Shown: one piece after another, positions 22,867-35,124 of the stretch
Position numbering within the stretch: the first letter of the stretch is position 1
Layout of the letters: each line of letters opens with the position of its first letter
Source of the DNA: Myotis daubentonii
Taxonomy: Eukaryota; Chordata; Mammalia; Chiroptera; Vespertilionidae
NCBI RefSeq assembly: GCF_963259705.1
Contig: NC_081861.1
Span: 68,677,623-68,741,622 of the forward strand
Direction: 5' to 3'
DNA: 64,000 bases
Made by a program: the position numbers and the translations under genes
Notes under the pieces: generated by a model
The model's database searches: none
What the model was told of the DNA's origin: nothing
The model's input: only the letters and a program-made list of their open reading frames with translations

Positions 22867-24016
22867 TTAATTAGAGGAACATAATTTGGACTCACTATCT
22901 AATATCAATAATATGTGAGCATGAGGTAATTTGAACTCACTATCCAATATCAATAATATGTGAGCATGAGGCAGTCCACATTTCTGAAATTCAATGACAT
23001 GAATTTTAGCTATTACTTTGCCAAATAAATGGAATTTACAGACATTATTTAAAAGATCATTCAGCTTAATATTAAAAACTCTGGTTACCAAGTCAGTTCT
23101 GTTTTCAACTTTTTGCCAGTATTGTAAATTGTTCGCAATATCTTCCCATTTGGGGTTGTACGTCATGGTTATGAATAAATTGGGCTTGCCATACTTTGTT
23201 ACAATTGCCATAGCATCCTGATATCGCTGCAGCATAGTTCTGGGACTACCGTCAGAAGATGATGGAAGTATTATCATCTTACCAATAGGCACATTGTCTT
23301 TTCAGATCTAGATTTGAGATAATCCATCAAACCACTATATTTTTCAACTCTCACCTTAGATTGGTTTGCTTTAATGAAAATTATCTGATTGGCCTCCATT
23401 TTTTTAATACGAATCCACAATAAACTGTTGAGTTAATTTTCCTGCATTTAAAATAGAATTGAACGTGTCCCACACAGAGAGATGAAATCCATAATACTGC
23501 ATTTGGGTGACTCGTGTCCTTACATTTTGTCTAGTATTATTGCCGATTACACTGTTGTCTCTGAGTCTTAATGCAATATCTGTTCCCCAGCCTTTTTCAC
23601 CATGTGGAAAAAGAATAGGATATGTCATTGCATCTAATGTAGGAAACGGGATATTGATTTGTTTCATTTTAGTGGCACTTGGATTATTAGGATCTGGTTT
23701 AAAATGAATGAGCAAGTCCCTTTCAAAAGGAGGTTCTCCATCTTCGTTTCTGAATATGACAGCAACCTCGGTTACATCGGGGAGAATTATATCTACCTGG
23801 ATCACTGTTACGATTGTAAGGCACATTGGTCTTTAGAAATTTTCTGTCAATAATGCCGGTGTTTTTCGGCATCAGAGTGATGTTTTTCCAGTAGCTGGTG
23901 TTCAGATACATCTTGTCGCAGGTGCCATATTCTTTCAAGATCAGACGCATGTTGCTCTGCAGACACTTTCTGTTGGCTGCAGAGCTACATTGTATCAACA
24001 GTTGTCCTTTAGACAT
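22867..24016 (-). pseudogene. Helitron Rep (Helitron_like_N / HUH) fragment
   Basis: The minus-strand reading shows MSKGQLLIQCSSAANRKCLQ at the start, a frameshift near 23800, then ILPDVTEVAVIF and PFPTLDAMTYPILFPHGEKG. A second break near 23400 is followed by GLMDYLKSRSE and PIGKMIILPSSSDGSPRTM. Next come QDAMAIVTKYGKPNLFITMT and CGLPHAHILLILDSE. HAH is the metal-binding HUH motif of the rolling-circle nickase. The protein ends seven residues after a repeated HAH block. The catalytic Tyr region and Pif1-type helicase are absent. Frameshifts and truncation make it non-functional. Confidence 0.88.
22887..22971 (-). repeat. 45-bp tandem duplication over the HUH motif
   Basis: A 45-bp unit starting ctcactatct at 22891 is repeated from 22936 (ctcactatcc). 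On the minus strand it encodes LPHAHILLILDSEFK followed by LPHAHILLILDSESK. The frame is kept (15 residues). Confidence 0.9.
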
Positions 24017-24824
24017 AGTCCCACCTCTCTACTGTCACGGTCTGAGATGCAGGTGAATGAGAGTCCTGGCTATCAGGCCGCTGAGAGCTGTCTGACCAAT
24101 GGCTGATTCTGGCTGATTCTGTGGGAGTGGGACTTCCTCCTCCCTGCAGTCAGTTTCCAGAGCTGTGATGAGGAAGCTGGGGTGACAGAGGGAGCCGCAC
24201 CCTCTAAGCCACCCTCTCTCTTGCTCTGCTCTATGTCCAGCAGTCTCCTGCTCTGCCAAGTCCTCCAAACCTCCCGCTCTCTGCCAGCAAGGTCCCAGGA
24301 GCCCACAGGCATGGCTAGTCATGGGCGGCCATGCCTCCCCGACCAGTGAAAGTCCTGGGAGCCCACGGGTGTGGCTTGGCGCACCTCCTGGGGCTGGCGA
24401 AGGTCCTGGGAACCCACAGCCACTGTCGTCTCCTGGGGTGCTTGACACTTGCATATGCAAATTAACCACCATCTTTGTCAGATAATTTGCATAGTCGCTC
24501 AGATTGGCTGGTGGGTGTGGTTGGTGGGTGTGGCTTTGGCATAGCGGATGGATGGCTAATTTGCATGTTTCTCTTTTATTATATAGGATACCATGGGATA
24601 TCAAGGGGTAGACAAGGTGGTGGCTGAATAGAGGGACGGGTCCTGTGCCTTCTCAGAGAGCAGATAGAAGAAGCAGCAGCTGATTCAAATAACATCCACC
24701 TAGAATTGGCCAGTTAAACACAGCTGGTGAGGCAATCCATGGATAGAAAGAGTTGTATTTTGTGCCTTTAATTCAATGTGGTAGAGAGTGAGCCACATAA
24801 CCAGACACCCTGAGAGGAGCAAAA

Positions 24825-25733
24825 ATGGGGAGACAAAGAAACACCTGCCCCTCCTAGTAAAGAAAAGGAGGAATCACCAGAAAAGGAAGTAAACAAAATT
24901 AAGGCAAGCAATTTGCCAGATAATGAATTCAGAGCAATGGTCATAAGGACACTGAAAAGGATGGAAGACAAATTCAACAACATGTGTAAGAATCAAGAGG
25001 AAATGAAGAAGAACCAAGAAGAATTGAAGAATGGCATAGCTGCAATAAAGAACACAATGGAAAGCATCAACAGTAGACTAGAATAAGCTGAGGACCACAT
25101 CAGTGAACTGGAAGACAAGGGAGGAAAAACACAGCAACTGAAAAAAAAAAAAAAGCAACAACAACTTAAAAACAGGAGGAGAGTCTAAAAGAGCTATGGG
25201 ACAACACAAAATGAAACAACATCTGCATAATAGGGCTGCTGCAGAAGTAGAGGAAACAGCAAAGAATAGAGAAAAACAGTTTGAAGAAATAATGACAGAA
25301 AACTTCCCTGATATTGGGAAAAACAAACAAACAAATAAACAAATACCTAACATGATCCAAGAAGCTCACAGAGTCCCAAACAAGATGAATCTAAAAAGAC
25401 AGACAATAAGACACATCATAATTAAATTGGCAAACACCAATGACAAAGTAAGAATCTTAAAGGCTGCCAGAGAAAAAGAGAAAGTTACCTACAAGGGATC
25501 TCCCATTAGACTATCAACTGATTTCTCAACAGAAACACATCAGGTCAGAAGGGAATGGAATGAAATATACCAAGTGATGCAAAGCAGGGTACTGAATCCC
25601 AGAATACTATACCCAGCAAGGCTATCATTCAAAATTCAAGGGAAATAGGGAGCTTCACAGACAAAAAAAAAGGTTAAGGGAGTTTATTACCATCAAACCA
25701 GTAATGCAAAAATTTCTATAGGGACTGCAGTGA
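24825..25733 (+). pseudogene. L1 ORF1 pseudogene
   Basis: The start reads MGRQRNTCP, like the other L1 copies. An N-terminal Lys/Glu-rich coiled-coil region follows, with repeated NQEEMKKNQEE words at about 24990-25025. An A-run near 25141 shifts the frame. Then come FEEIMTENFPDIGKN, IQEAHRVPNKMN, IRHIIIKLANTNDKVRILKAA, FSTETHQVRREWNEIYQVM and ILYPARLSFKIQG, where a stop interrupts. The reading traces on to the region of the normal end. Confidence 0.85.
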
Positions 25734-25781
25734 AAAGAAGAAGTAAGAAGGGAAGAATGAGCACAGGCATAAAGAATAATA

Positions 25782-28700
25782 ATGTCAAAAAACAAGTACC
25801 TATCAATAATAATTTTAAATGTAAATGAATTAAATGCCCCCATCAAAGGACATAGGGTAGCTGAATGGATAAGAAAACATGACCCATATATCTGCTGTCT
25901 ACAAGACACCCACCTCAGAAAGAAAGACTCAGACAGACTGATAGTGAAGGGATGGGAAACAAATTCAGGCAAATGGAAATGAAAATAAAGCTGGGGTAGC
26001 TATACTTATATCTGACAAATTAGACCTCCAAGTGAAGGTCATAACAAGGGAGAAGGAATACCACTTCATAATACTAAAGGGAGCAATTCTACAAGTAGAT
26101 ATAACTCTAGTAAACATATACGCACCCAATACAGGAGTACCCAAATACATAAAAATAAATAACTTCTGGAAGATATCAAGGGAGAGATAGACAGCAATGT
26201 GGTCACAGTAGGGGACTTTAATACACCATTGACACCACTGGATAAATCCTCTAAACAAACAAAAAAAATCAGCAAAGAAGCATCAATTCTAAATGATTCT
26301 CTAGATCGGATGGAATTAATTGACATCTTCAGAACACTATACCCAAAGCCACAGAATATGTATTCTTCTCAAGTGCACCTGGGTCATTTTCAAAGACAGG
26401 CCACATATTGGGACAGAGGCAAAGTCTCTTCAAATTCAAGAAGATAGAAATCATATCAAGCATCTTCTCAGATCACAATGGCACAAAATTAGAAATCAAC
26501 TACAATAAATACAATAAAAAATCAAACACTTGGAGGCTAAAAAGCATGCTATTAAAAATGATTGAGTTACTGAAGAGAGCAAAGAAGAACTAAAAGGCAT
26601 TCTAATAACAAATGACAATAAAAACACAACAACCCAAAATCTATGTGACACAGTGAAAGCAGTCTTGAGAGGGAAGTTCATAGTGCTACAGGCCTACCTC
26701 AAAAAATAAGAAAAGATGGTAATAAATTATCTAACCCTACAACTCAAAGTGTGAGAAAGAGAGCAACAAGAAAACCCCAGTGTAAGCAGAAGGAAGGAAA
26801 CAATAAACATCAGAGCAGAAATAAATGACATAGAGACCAACAAAAAATAATAATACAAAAGATTAACAAAACCAAGAGCTGGTTCTTTGAAAGGATAAAC
26901 AAGATTTATGAACCGCTAGCCAGGTTCACCAAGAAGCAAAGAGAGAGGACCCAAATAGAAAAAATCAGAAATGAAAGTGGTGAAGTAACAACTGACCCTA
27001 CAGAAATACAAAGGATTATGAAAAAATATTATGAACAACTCTATTCCAACAAACTGGACAACCTATATCCATGGTCGGCAAACAGCTGCTCGCGAGCCAC
27101 ATGAGGCTCTTTGGCCCCTTGAGTGTGGCTCTTCCTAAGTCTTAGGAGTACTCTAATTAAGTTAATAACAGTGTACCTACCTATATAGTTTAAGTTTTAA
27201 AAAATGTGGCTCTCAAAAGATATTTCAATCGTTGTACTATTGATATTTGGCTCTGTTGACTAATGAGTTTGCCGACCACTGACCTAGATGAATTGGACAT
27301 TTTCTTAGAAAAATACAAGCTCCCAAAACTCAATCAGGAAGAATAAAACAAAAATCTAAATAGGCTGATAACTACTGAAGAAACTGAAGCAGTAATCAAA
27401 AATCTTACAGCAAACAAATGCCTTGGTCCGAACAACTTTAGAAGGGAGTCCTAAAAAGCATTCAAAGAAAAACTAAAACCTATCCTCCACAGACTATTCC
27501 AAAAAATTCAAAAGGAAAGCGATTTCCAAGATCTTTCTATGAAGCCAGCATTACCCTAATTCCAAAACCAGAGAAAGACACAACAAAGAAAGAGAACTAT
27601 AGACCAATATCCTTGATGAACCTAGATGCTGAAATCCTCAATAAAAGTCTAGCAAATTGGATCCAGCATTGCATTACAAAGACCATATACCATGACCAAG
27701 TGGGATTTATTCTGGGGATGCAAGGATGGTGCAATATCTGCAAATCCATATGTGTGATATATTACATAAACAAATTGAAAGACAAAAATCACATAATCAT
27801 ATCAATCGATACAGAAAAAGCATTTGAAAAAAATCCAACACCCTTTCTTGATAAAAACTCTCAGCAAAGTGGGAATAGAAGGATCATACCTCAACATAAT
27901 AAAAACCTATATTACAAACCTATAGCCAACATCATACTCAATGGGCAAAAACTAAATCCATTTCTCCAAAAAAAAAAAAAAAAAAAAAACAGGAACAAGC
28001 CAGGGATGCCCACTTTCACCACTCCTGCTCAATATAGTACTGGAGGTGCTAGCCATAGTGATCATACAATAAGAAGACATATAAGGCATCCAAATTGGAA
28101 AAGAAGAAGTAAAACTGTCCTTATTCACAAATGACATGATATTGTACATAGAAACCTGAAAGACTCCATGAAAAAACCACTAGACTTACTGAATGAATTC
28201 AGAAATGGAGCAGGATACAAAATTAACACCCAGAAATCTATGGCCTTTTTATACACTAATAATGAACTCACAGAGAGAAAAACTAAAAAAATAATAATAA
28301 AAATAAACAAATTAGATTAAATAAAAATCTCATTTACCCTTGCAAAAAAAATTAAGATACCTAGGAATAAACTTAACTAAGGAGGTAAAAGACCTGTACT
28401 CAGAAAACTACAGGACATTGAAAAAAGAGATATAGGAAGACATAAACAAATGGAAGAACATACCATGTTCATGCATTGGTAGTCTCAACATCATTAAAAT
28501 GTCCATACTAGCCAAAGCAATCTGTAGATTCAATGCAATCCCCATTGAAATACCAATGGCATATTTCACAGACCTAGAACAAACTCTCCAAAAATTCATC
28601 TGAAAAACCAAAAATTAACAACAAAAAAAGAACAACAAAGACCCTGAATAGCCACAGCAATCCTGAGAAAGAAGAACAAAGTTGGAGAGATCACAATACC

Positions 28701-29918
28701 AGCTATAAAGTTATATTACCAAGTCATGGTTCTTAAAACTGCCTGGTACTGGCACAAGAACAGACATATAGACCAATGGAACAGAACAGAGAACCCATAC
28801 ATCAACCCAAGCCATTATGCTCAATTAATATTTGACAAAGAAGGTATGAGCATGCAATGGAGTCTAGACAGTCTGTTGAATAAATGGTGTTAGGAAAATA
28901 GGACAGATACACGCAACAAAAAAGAAACTAGACCATCAACTTATACCACACACATATACAAACTCAAATTGGCTAAAGGACTTAAATGTAACATGGGAAA
29001 CCATAAAAATCTTAGAAAAATCTATAGGCAGCAAAATAGCAGACATATGTTGTAGCAATACCTTTACCAATACAGCTCCTAGGGCAATGGAGACTAAGGA
29101 GAAAATAAACAAATGGGACAATATCAAAATATAAAGCTTCTGCACAGCAAAAGAAACTATCACCAAAACAACAAGAAAGCCCACTGCATGGGAGAGCATA
29201 TTTTCCAATGCCATTTCAGATAAGGGTTTAATCTCCCAAATTTACAGATAACTCATATTTCTTAACAAAAGGAAGATAAATAATTCAATCAAAAAATGGG
29301 CAAAGCACCTACTTGTATATAGACACTTTTTGAAAGAGGACATACAGAAGGCTAAGAGACATATGAAAACATGCTCAAAGTCACTAATCATCTGAGAGAT
29401 GCAAATCAAAACGACAATGAGGCATCATCTCACATCTATCAGAATGGCTATCATCAACAAATCAACAAATGACAAGTACTGGCAAGGTTATGGAGAAAAA
29501 GGAACCTTCGTGCACTGCTGGTGGGAATGCAGACTGGTGCAATCACTGTGGAAAACAGCATGGTGTTTCCTCAAAAAATTAAAAATAGAACTCCCATTTG
29601 ACCCAGTAATCCCACTTCTAGGACTATATACCAAGAAAACAGAAACACCAATCCGAAAGAATATATGCACCCCTGTGTTCATAGCAGCAAAATTTGCAAT
29701 AGCTAAGATTTGGAAACAGCCTAAGTGCCCATTAGCAGATAAGTGTATTAGAAAACTGTGGTACATCTACACAATGGAATACTACACTGCTATAAAAAAG
29801 AAGGAACTCTTACCATTTGCAACAGCATGGATGGAACTGGAAAGCATTATGCTATGTAAAATAAGCCAGTTGCAAAAAGGTAAATACCACATGATCTCAC
29901 TCATATGTGGGATCTAAT
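25782..29918 (+). pseudogene. L1 ORF2 pseudogene
   Basis: It begins MSKNKYLSIIILNVNELNA (endonuclease start). CCLQDTHLRKKDS and VGDFNTPLTPLDKSS follow near 26200. RT blocks [25 protein letters not shown] and [11 protein letters not shown] lie near 27613-27840. A run of 21 A at 27969 replaces the usual codons before the RQGCPLSP block. The FADD box is damaged ([12 protein letters not shown]). The C-terminal domain at 29399-29917 is open ([20 protein letters not shown]). Many stops and frameshifts are present. Confidence 0.85.
27069..27281. mobile_element. Short non-autonomous hAT transposon
   Basis: The 213-bp element has ends ccatggtcggcaaac and gtttgccgaccactg. The interior words 'gcgagccacatgaggctct' and 'tggctctgttgactaatgag' are typical of a bat hAT family. 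The target octamers are acctatat (27061-27068) and acctagat (27282-27289). The uninterrupted L1 at 48112 reads acctagat, confirming the insertion point. Confidence 0.9.
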
Positions 29919-30332
29919 GATCAACATAAACTGGAACAACAATAGATCCAGAGACAAATGGTGGGAAAGGAGTGTTTGGAGAACAACCAAAGGACTTGTA
30001 TGCATGCATATTAGCATAAACAATAAACACAGACACTGGGGTGGTGGGACTTGCCCTCAGAGGTGGGAGTTGCTGAGGGAGGTCAATCAGGGAAAAAGGA
30101 GACATATGTAATACTTTAAACAATCAAAAAAAATGGGAGAAAAATATTATGGGAAATTCTCATTATAGCTTATGCACTTAAAACAGAGTCTATATCACTT
30201 CTGTATATCTTTTAAGTGACAACAAATGTCATAAATTTTATATATGAATCTCTTTTTCTTACAGAGTAACCTCATCTCTACAAAAGTTTAAAATTAACCT
30301 TATCAAGGTCACACAGATAAGTTTTAATATAA

Positions 30333-30864
30333 AATGAGGCCCAGTGCATGAATTCATGCATAGGTGGGGCCTCGGGGGCGGGGGGAGGGTGGAGGACGGG
30401 ATGTGATCGGCTCTCCAGGTTGGCAGTGGGATGGCCTTGCCAGCCAGGGATCCAGATCCGTCCCACTGACAATTGTGCTGATTGTCGGGAGCCACCTCGC
30501 GGCTGCTTTTATATTGTATCTTCCTTTTGGATCGTCTAGGGAGGGGAAGCAGCTGTGGTGCCAGAGGAAGACTTCCAGGATGCCAGTGGTGCGGTCAGGA
30601 TCATGCTGGTGGCACTGGTCCTTTGGTGCCTGGCCTGTTCTCTGGAGATTGGACCTGTAGGACTGCTGAGGGAGGGAGTGTCTGTCATTGGGTTAGTGGG
30701 CTGCAGGGATGGGTCGGTCAGCTATGGGAGCGCACTGACCACCAGGGGGCAGCTCCTGCATTGAGCTTCTGCCCCCTAGTGATCAGTGCGCATCATAGCA
30801 AATGGCCATTCGGGTCATTCTGGTCATTCGGACCTTTGGTCGCTTAGGTTTTTATATATATAGA
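30333..30864 (-). mobile_element. Helitron (HeliBat-type), 532 bp
   Basis: The reversed 3' end reads gaggcccagtgcatg, aattcatgca (the CTAG itself is mutated). The reversed 5' end reads tttttatatatataga. The interior is GC-rich with the characteristic 'accaccagggggcagctcctgc' style block. Plus-strand open frames inside are not supported as genes. Confidence 0.8.
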
Positions 30865-31184
30865 TTCTTTGTACTATGCAAAAATCAATTGTTAATGGCT
30901 TTATTCTTTCAATACTCACTTTCTATACTAGTTAAAAGAAAGAATAAATTTATATTCTTAAATGCATTTTACAAATATTTAAAATGTGAAATATTAATAC
31001 TTTTCAAAGCAATATGTCAAAGCATACTTAATATGAAATATGCATAAATTAATTAAAACATTTATTAATTAAATTTTTAATATACATATTTTAAATTTTA
31101 AGTCTTATGTGACTTTATATAATACACATTTTAAATACATTAATAAATATTTTCTACCACTGCCTTTACTTTTTTCATAAACAC
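30865..31184. other. AT-rich unique sequence
   Basis: No gene or recognised repeat was found. Confidence 0.45.
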
Positions 31185-32018
31185 AGTTATTTTATATTTT
31201 AATTAAATTTATTGGGAAAACATTGGTTCATAGGATCATTTATACATTTCAAATGTACATTTCTATGATACATAATCTGTATTGTCTTTCCATCACCCAA
31301 AGTCAGATTATTTTCTGTCACCATATATTTGGGCCCCTTTACCTTATACTACTCACTTGTCCCCTTCCCTCTGGTAACCACCACACTGTTTTCTGTGTCT
31401 ATGAGTTTCACTTTTATATACCACATATGAGTGAAATCATATGGTTCTTAGCTTTTTCTGATGAACTTATTTCACTTATCATAACATTCTCAAGGTCCAT
31501 CTATGTTGTCACAAATGGCAGTGTTTAATTTTTTTTCTTATGGATGAGTAGTGTTTTATTGTGTATATGTGCCACATTGTCTTTTTCCAATTATCAAAGG
31601 ACACTATGGTTATCTCCATGTCTTCGCCAATGTGAATAATGCTGAAATGAACATATAGTTGTATATATATTTGAAAATAAATGTTTTCCAGTTATTTTTG
31701 GTATAGATACCCAGAAGAGGGACTGCTGGTTCATATGGTAAATCTATTCTTACTTTTTTGAGGAACTTCCATACCATTTACCACAGTGGCTGTATCAGTT
31801 TACATTCCCAAAAGCAGTGAATGAGGGTTCCTATTTCTCCACACTTCTCTAACATTTGTTATTACTCATCTTGTTGATAATAGCCATTCTAATGGGTGTC
31901 TCATTGTGGTTTTGATTTGCATTTCTCTAATAGCTAGTGAAGTTGAACATCTGTTCATATATCTGTTGGCCATTTGCATGTCATCTTGGGAGATATGTCT
32001 GTTCAGGCCCTCTGGTCA
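31185..32018 (-). mobile_element. Old L1 3' end, minus strand
   Basis: Read on plus it shows the reverse of the L1 ORF2 C-terminus and 3'UTR: 'aaatttattgggaaaacattgg', 'ctctggtaaccaccacactg', 'catatgagtgaaatcatatgg', 'gatgagtagtgttttattgtg' and 'tgaggaacttccataccat'. The divergence suggests an older subfamily than the copies with the 'acatatgtaatac' tail. Confidence 0.8.
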
Positions 32019-32130
32019 CTTTTTTTAACTTTATTTTTTTGTTGACACTAATACAGATTTACCCACCCCCCAACCCCACCCCCCCACATTTGCCTATCTC
32101 CACCCAGCCCCTGCCTCATAAAATGTGTTA
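32019..32130 (-). mobile_element. Very short L1 3' tail, minus strand
   Basis: A T-rich start, 'gttgacactaatacagatt' and a C-rich tract (reverse of the young L1 G-rich 3'UTR) lie between two parts of older L1 sequence. The family assignment is tentative because only about 110 bp remain. Confidence 0.45.
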
Positions 32131-32842
32131 GGAAGTATTTCCCCTTCTTCACATTTTGGAAGAGTTTGAGAAGGGTAGGTATCAAATCTCCTTTGAATAC
32201 TTGGTACAATTCACTAGTGAAGCCATATGGTCCTGGACTTATTTTTCTGGAGGTTTTTAATGGTTGTTTCCATTTCTTCACAGTTTATCAATCTATTTTG
32301 ATTTCCCAATTCTTCATGATTCTGTCCACGAAGGTTATATATTTCTAGGGATCTATCCATTTCTTCTAGGTTATTGAATTTGGTGGCACATAATCTTTTA
32401 TAGTATTCTAGTATGATCTTGTCTGTAGTAACTTCTCCTCTATCATTTCTGATTTTGTTTATATGAATCTTTTCTCTTTTGTCTTTAGTAAGTCTAGTCA
32501 GAGGTTTGTCAATTTTATTAGTCTGTTTAAAGAACCAGTTCTTGGTTGTATTAATTTTTATATAATCTTTTTGTTCTCTATTTCATTAAATTCTGTTCTA
32601 ATTTTTATTATTTCCCTTCTAGTGAATTTAGGTGGATTTTGTTCTTCTTTTTCTAGCTCTTTAAGATGGAATGATATATTGTTTACTTGAGATTTCTCTT
32701 GTTTTTTCTTTATAATTGAATTTATTGCATCCCAGAAATTTTGATATATCATATTGTCATATATATTTTTTATCTCACCTTTTATTTCTTCTTTGACCCA
32801 GTCATTTTTCAGCAATATGTTGTTTAATCTCCACATATTTGT

Positions 32843-33337
32843 AATATATTTTTGTTTTTATTGTTTTCATTATTAAGATGTCTCCAATTTTCCCACCTTT
32901 GCCACTTACACAGAGACTCCCACCTCGCCTCCCTCTGGTCCTCACCACATTTTATCTGCCTCCATGACCTACGCATGTATGCTTTTTGGTTATTCAATTC
33001 ATCTTCTTTCATCCTGCTTGCCCTCCTCCCCACCTCCCCTCTGACATCTGTTAGTCTCTACCATGTATCCATGTATGTGGTTCTATTTGTTTGTCAGCTG
33101 ATTTTGTTCGTTAAAGTCCACATTTAAGTGAGATCATATATTTTTCTTTCTCTGGCTGTTTTATATCTCTTAGCATAATAATCTCCAGGTTCATCCATGA
33201 TGCCACAAAAGGTAAGAGTTGCTTCCTTTTTACAGCCATGTAATATTCCCTTGTGTAAATATACCATAGATTTTTTTATTACACTTATGTACTCATGGGT
33301 GCAGTGGCCAAATGCTAAGTTACCAGTCTTGTAATTT
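32843..33337 (-). mobile_element. Nested 5'-truncated L1 with 12-bp TSD
   Basis: This is a minus-strand L1 3' end ('cacatttaagtgagatcatata', 'cttagcataataatctccagg', 'catccatgatgccacaaaagg'). It interrupts the older L1 endonuclease-to-RT region. The target duplication ccacatatttgt is perfect (32831-32842 and 33338-33349). Confidence 0.85.
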
Positions 33338-33704
33338 CCACATATTTGTGGGTTTCTTTACTTCTGTTTTTCAATTGATTTTTAATTTCAAGGCATTTTT
33401 GTCAGATGATATTCTTGGTATAATTTCAATCTTCTTCAATTTGCTAAGGCTGGTTTTGTGACCAATCATATAGTCTATCATTGAGAATGTTCCATGTGCA
33501 CTGGAAAAGAATGTATGATCTGATATTCTGGGATGAAAGGCTCTGCAAATGTCTATTATGTCCATTTGGTTTAACATGTCATTTAAAGTTGATATTTATT
33601 AATTTTCTGTTTTGGTTGATTTATCAAGAGCTGTCAATGGAATACCAATATGATTGTGTTTTTGTCAGTTTCTCTCTTTAGTTCTGTTAGTAGTTGCTTT
33701 ATAT

Positions 33705-33907
33705 CATGGGTCCTCAAACTACAGCCCGCGGGCCACATGCAAATACAAATATTGTATTTGTTCCCATTTTGTTTTTTTACTTCAAAATAAGATATGTGCA
33801 GTGTGCATAGGAATTTGTTCATAGTTTTTTTAAAACTATAGTCCGGCCCTCCAAAGGTCTGAGGGACAGTGAACTGGCTCCCTGTTTAAAAAGTTTGAGG
33901 AACCCTG
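33705..33907. mobile_element. Short non-autonomous hAT transposon with perfect TSD
   Basis: The 203-bp element begins catgggtcctcaaac and ends gtttgaggaaccctg. The interior 'agcccgcgggccacatgcaaat' and 'actatagtccggccctcc' are hallmarks of a bat hAT family. The octamer ctttatat flanks both sides (33697-33704 and 33908-33915). It is inserted in an old L1. Confidence 0.92.
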
Positions 33908-35124
33908 CTTTATATATTTTGGTGCTCCCTGATTGGGTGCATATATATTAAGAAGTGTTATGTCTTCTTAATATCCCCTTTATCATTATACAATATCCAT
34001 TTTTCTTTTGTATTACCTTGGTTATCTTGAAATCCATCTTGTCAAATATAAGTATGGCTACACTTGCATTCCTGTGGATGTTATTTGCTTAGAGAATAAT
34101 TTTCCACCTTTTTACTTTAAGTCAAATTTTGTCTTTGCAGCTTAGCTGAGTCTCCTGAAGCCATCATATGGCTGGGTTTTGTTTTTGATCCAATCTGCTG
34201 CTCTGTGCCTCTTTATTGGTGAATTAAGTCCATTTATATTTAGAGTAATTCTTGGTGTATGAGGATTTCCTATAGCCATTTTATCCTTTTTTTTTCTGGT
34301 AGCTCTGTGCCTCCGTTGGTGAGAGTTTCATAAATACAGTAGTCCTTTTTCTTTTGAATGAATCTGTCTCCGTCCTCCTTTTCAAATTCAGACCTTTATC
34401 CCCTCCCCTTTTATTTATTTATTTTTGTTGTTGTCACAAATCATCTGTGTTTTTGCAATAAGGTTGTTGGTGATCTTACTCATAGTTTTGTGATACTTTA
34501 TTGCTTCAGGTAGAATAATCCCCTTAAGTACTTCATGCAATGGAGGTCTTTCTTCTATTTCTCCTTCATATCTAAAGGATAAGTTTTGCTGGATATATTA
34601 TACTTGGCTAGTAATTTCTTTCAGTAGTTTGAATATTTGGTTCCACTCTCTTCTAGCTTGTAGGGTTTCTGCTGAGAAGTTTGATGATAACCTAATGGAC
34701 ATCCCTTTATAGGTTACTTTCTTCTTTTCTCTGTCGGCTTTGAGAATTATTTTTTGTCATTAATTTTGACAGTTTTAATATAGTGTACCTTGGAAAAGTC
34801 CTTTTTTGAGTGAGGTAATTAGGTGTTCTGTTTCCTTCTTGGATTCCAGGATCTAGCTCTTTTTATAAGTTTGAGATGTTTTCATCAGCTATATGTTTGA
34901 ATAGGTTCTCTGCTCCCTTCTCTCTCTTCTTTTTCTTTTGGTATGCCTATTATTCTTATATTGCTCTTTCTGATGGAGTCAGATAGTTCTCTTAGTTATT
35001 TTATTTTTTTATGCTTAATTTTCTCTCTTTTTCCCTTTCTGTCATATCTAGATTTCTACCTGATATCACTAATCCTTTACTCCATCTGGTCAGCTCTATT
35101 TCCTATTCTTGCTATTTCATTCCT

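Larger units (their letters stand above)
22825..24588 (-). mobile_element. Helitron with Rep fragment, 1.76 kb
   Basis: On the minus strand it starts TCCTATATAATAAAAGAG at 24588 and ends with the hairpin gtgcacgaattttgtgcac and caggctactag at 22825. It is flanked by A and T. The 5' 550 bp are the GC-rich filler typical of non-autonomous bat Helitrons. The remaining part encodes a broken Rep N-terminal region. The nickase second half and the whole helicase are missing, so it could move only with help from another copy. Confidence 0.92.
24601..30137 (+). mobile_element. Near full-length, degenerate L1
   Basis: It begins with a 5'UTR whose first bases (gacaaggtggtggctgaatag) match the L1 start at 2531. 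It continues through a short leader, ORF1 (24825-25733), ORF2 (25782-29918) and a 3'UTR with 'acatatgtaatactttaaacaat' and an A-run at about 30126. A 213-bp hAT sits at 27069. It starts only about 13 bp after the Helitron end at 24588. No clear target duplication was found. Confidence 0.88.

Noticed and set aside
24035..24604. A 189-codon minus-strand open frame
   Set aside because: It spans the GC-rich non-coding 5' part of the Helitron and starts outside it. Composition is Pro/Gly/Ser-rich with no domain. Helitron gene capture was considered, but no host exon was recognised.
30348..30847. Plus-strand frames of 121 and 98 codons
   Set aside because: They lie within a minus-strand Helitron with no domain or similarity to other coding sequence.
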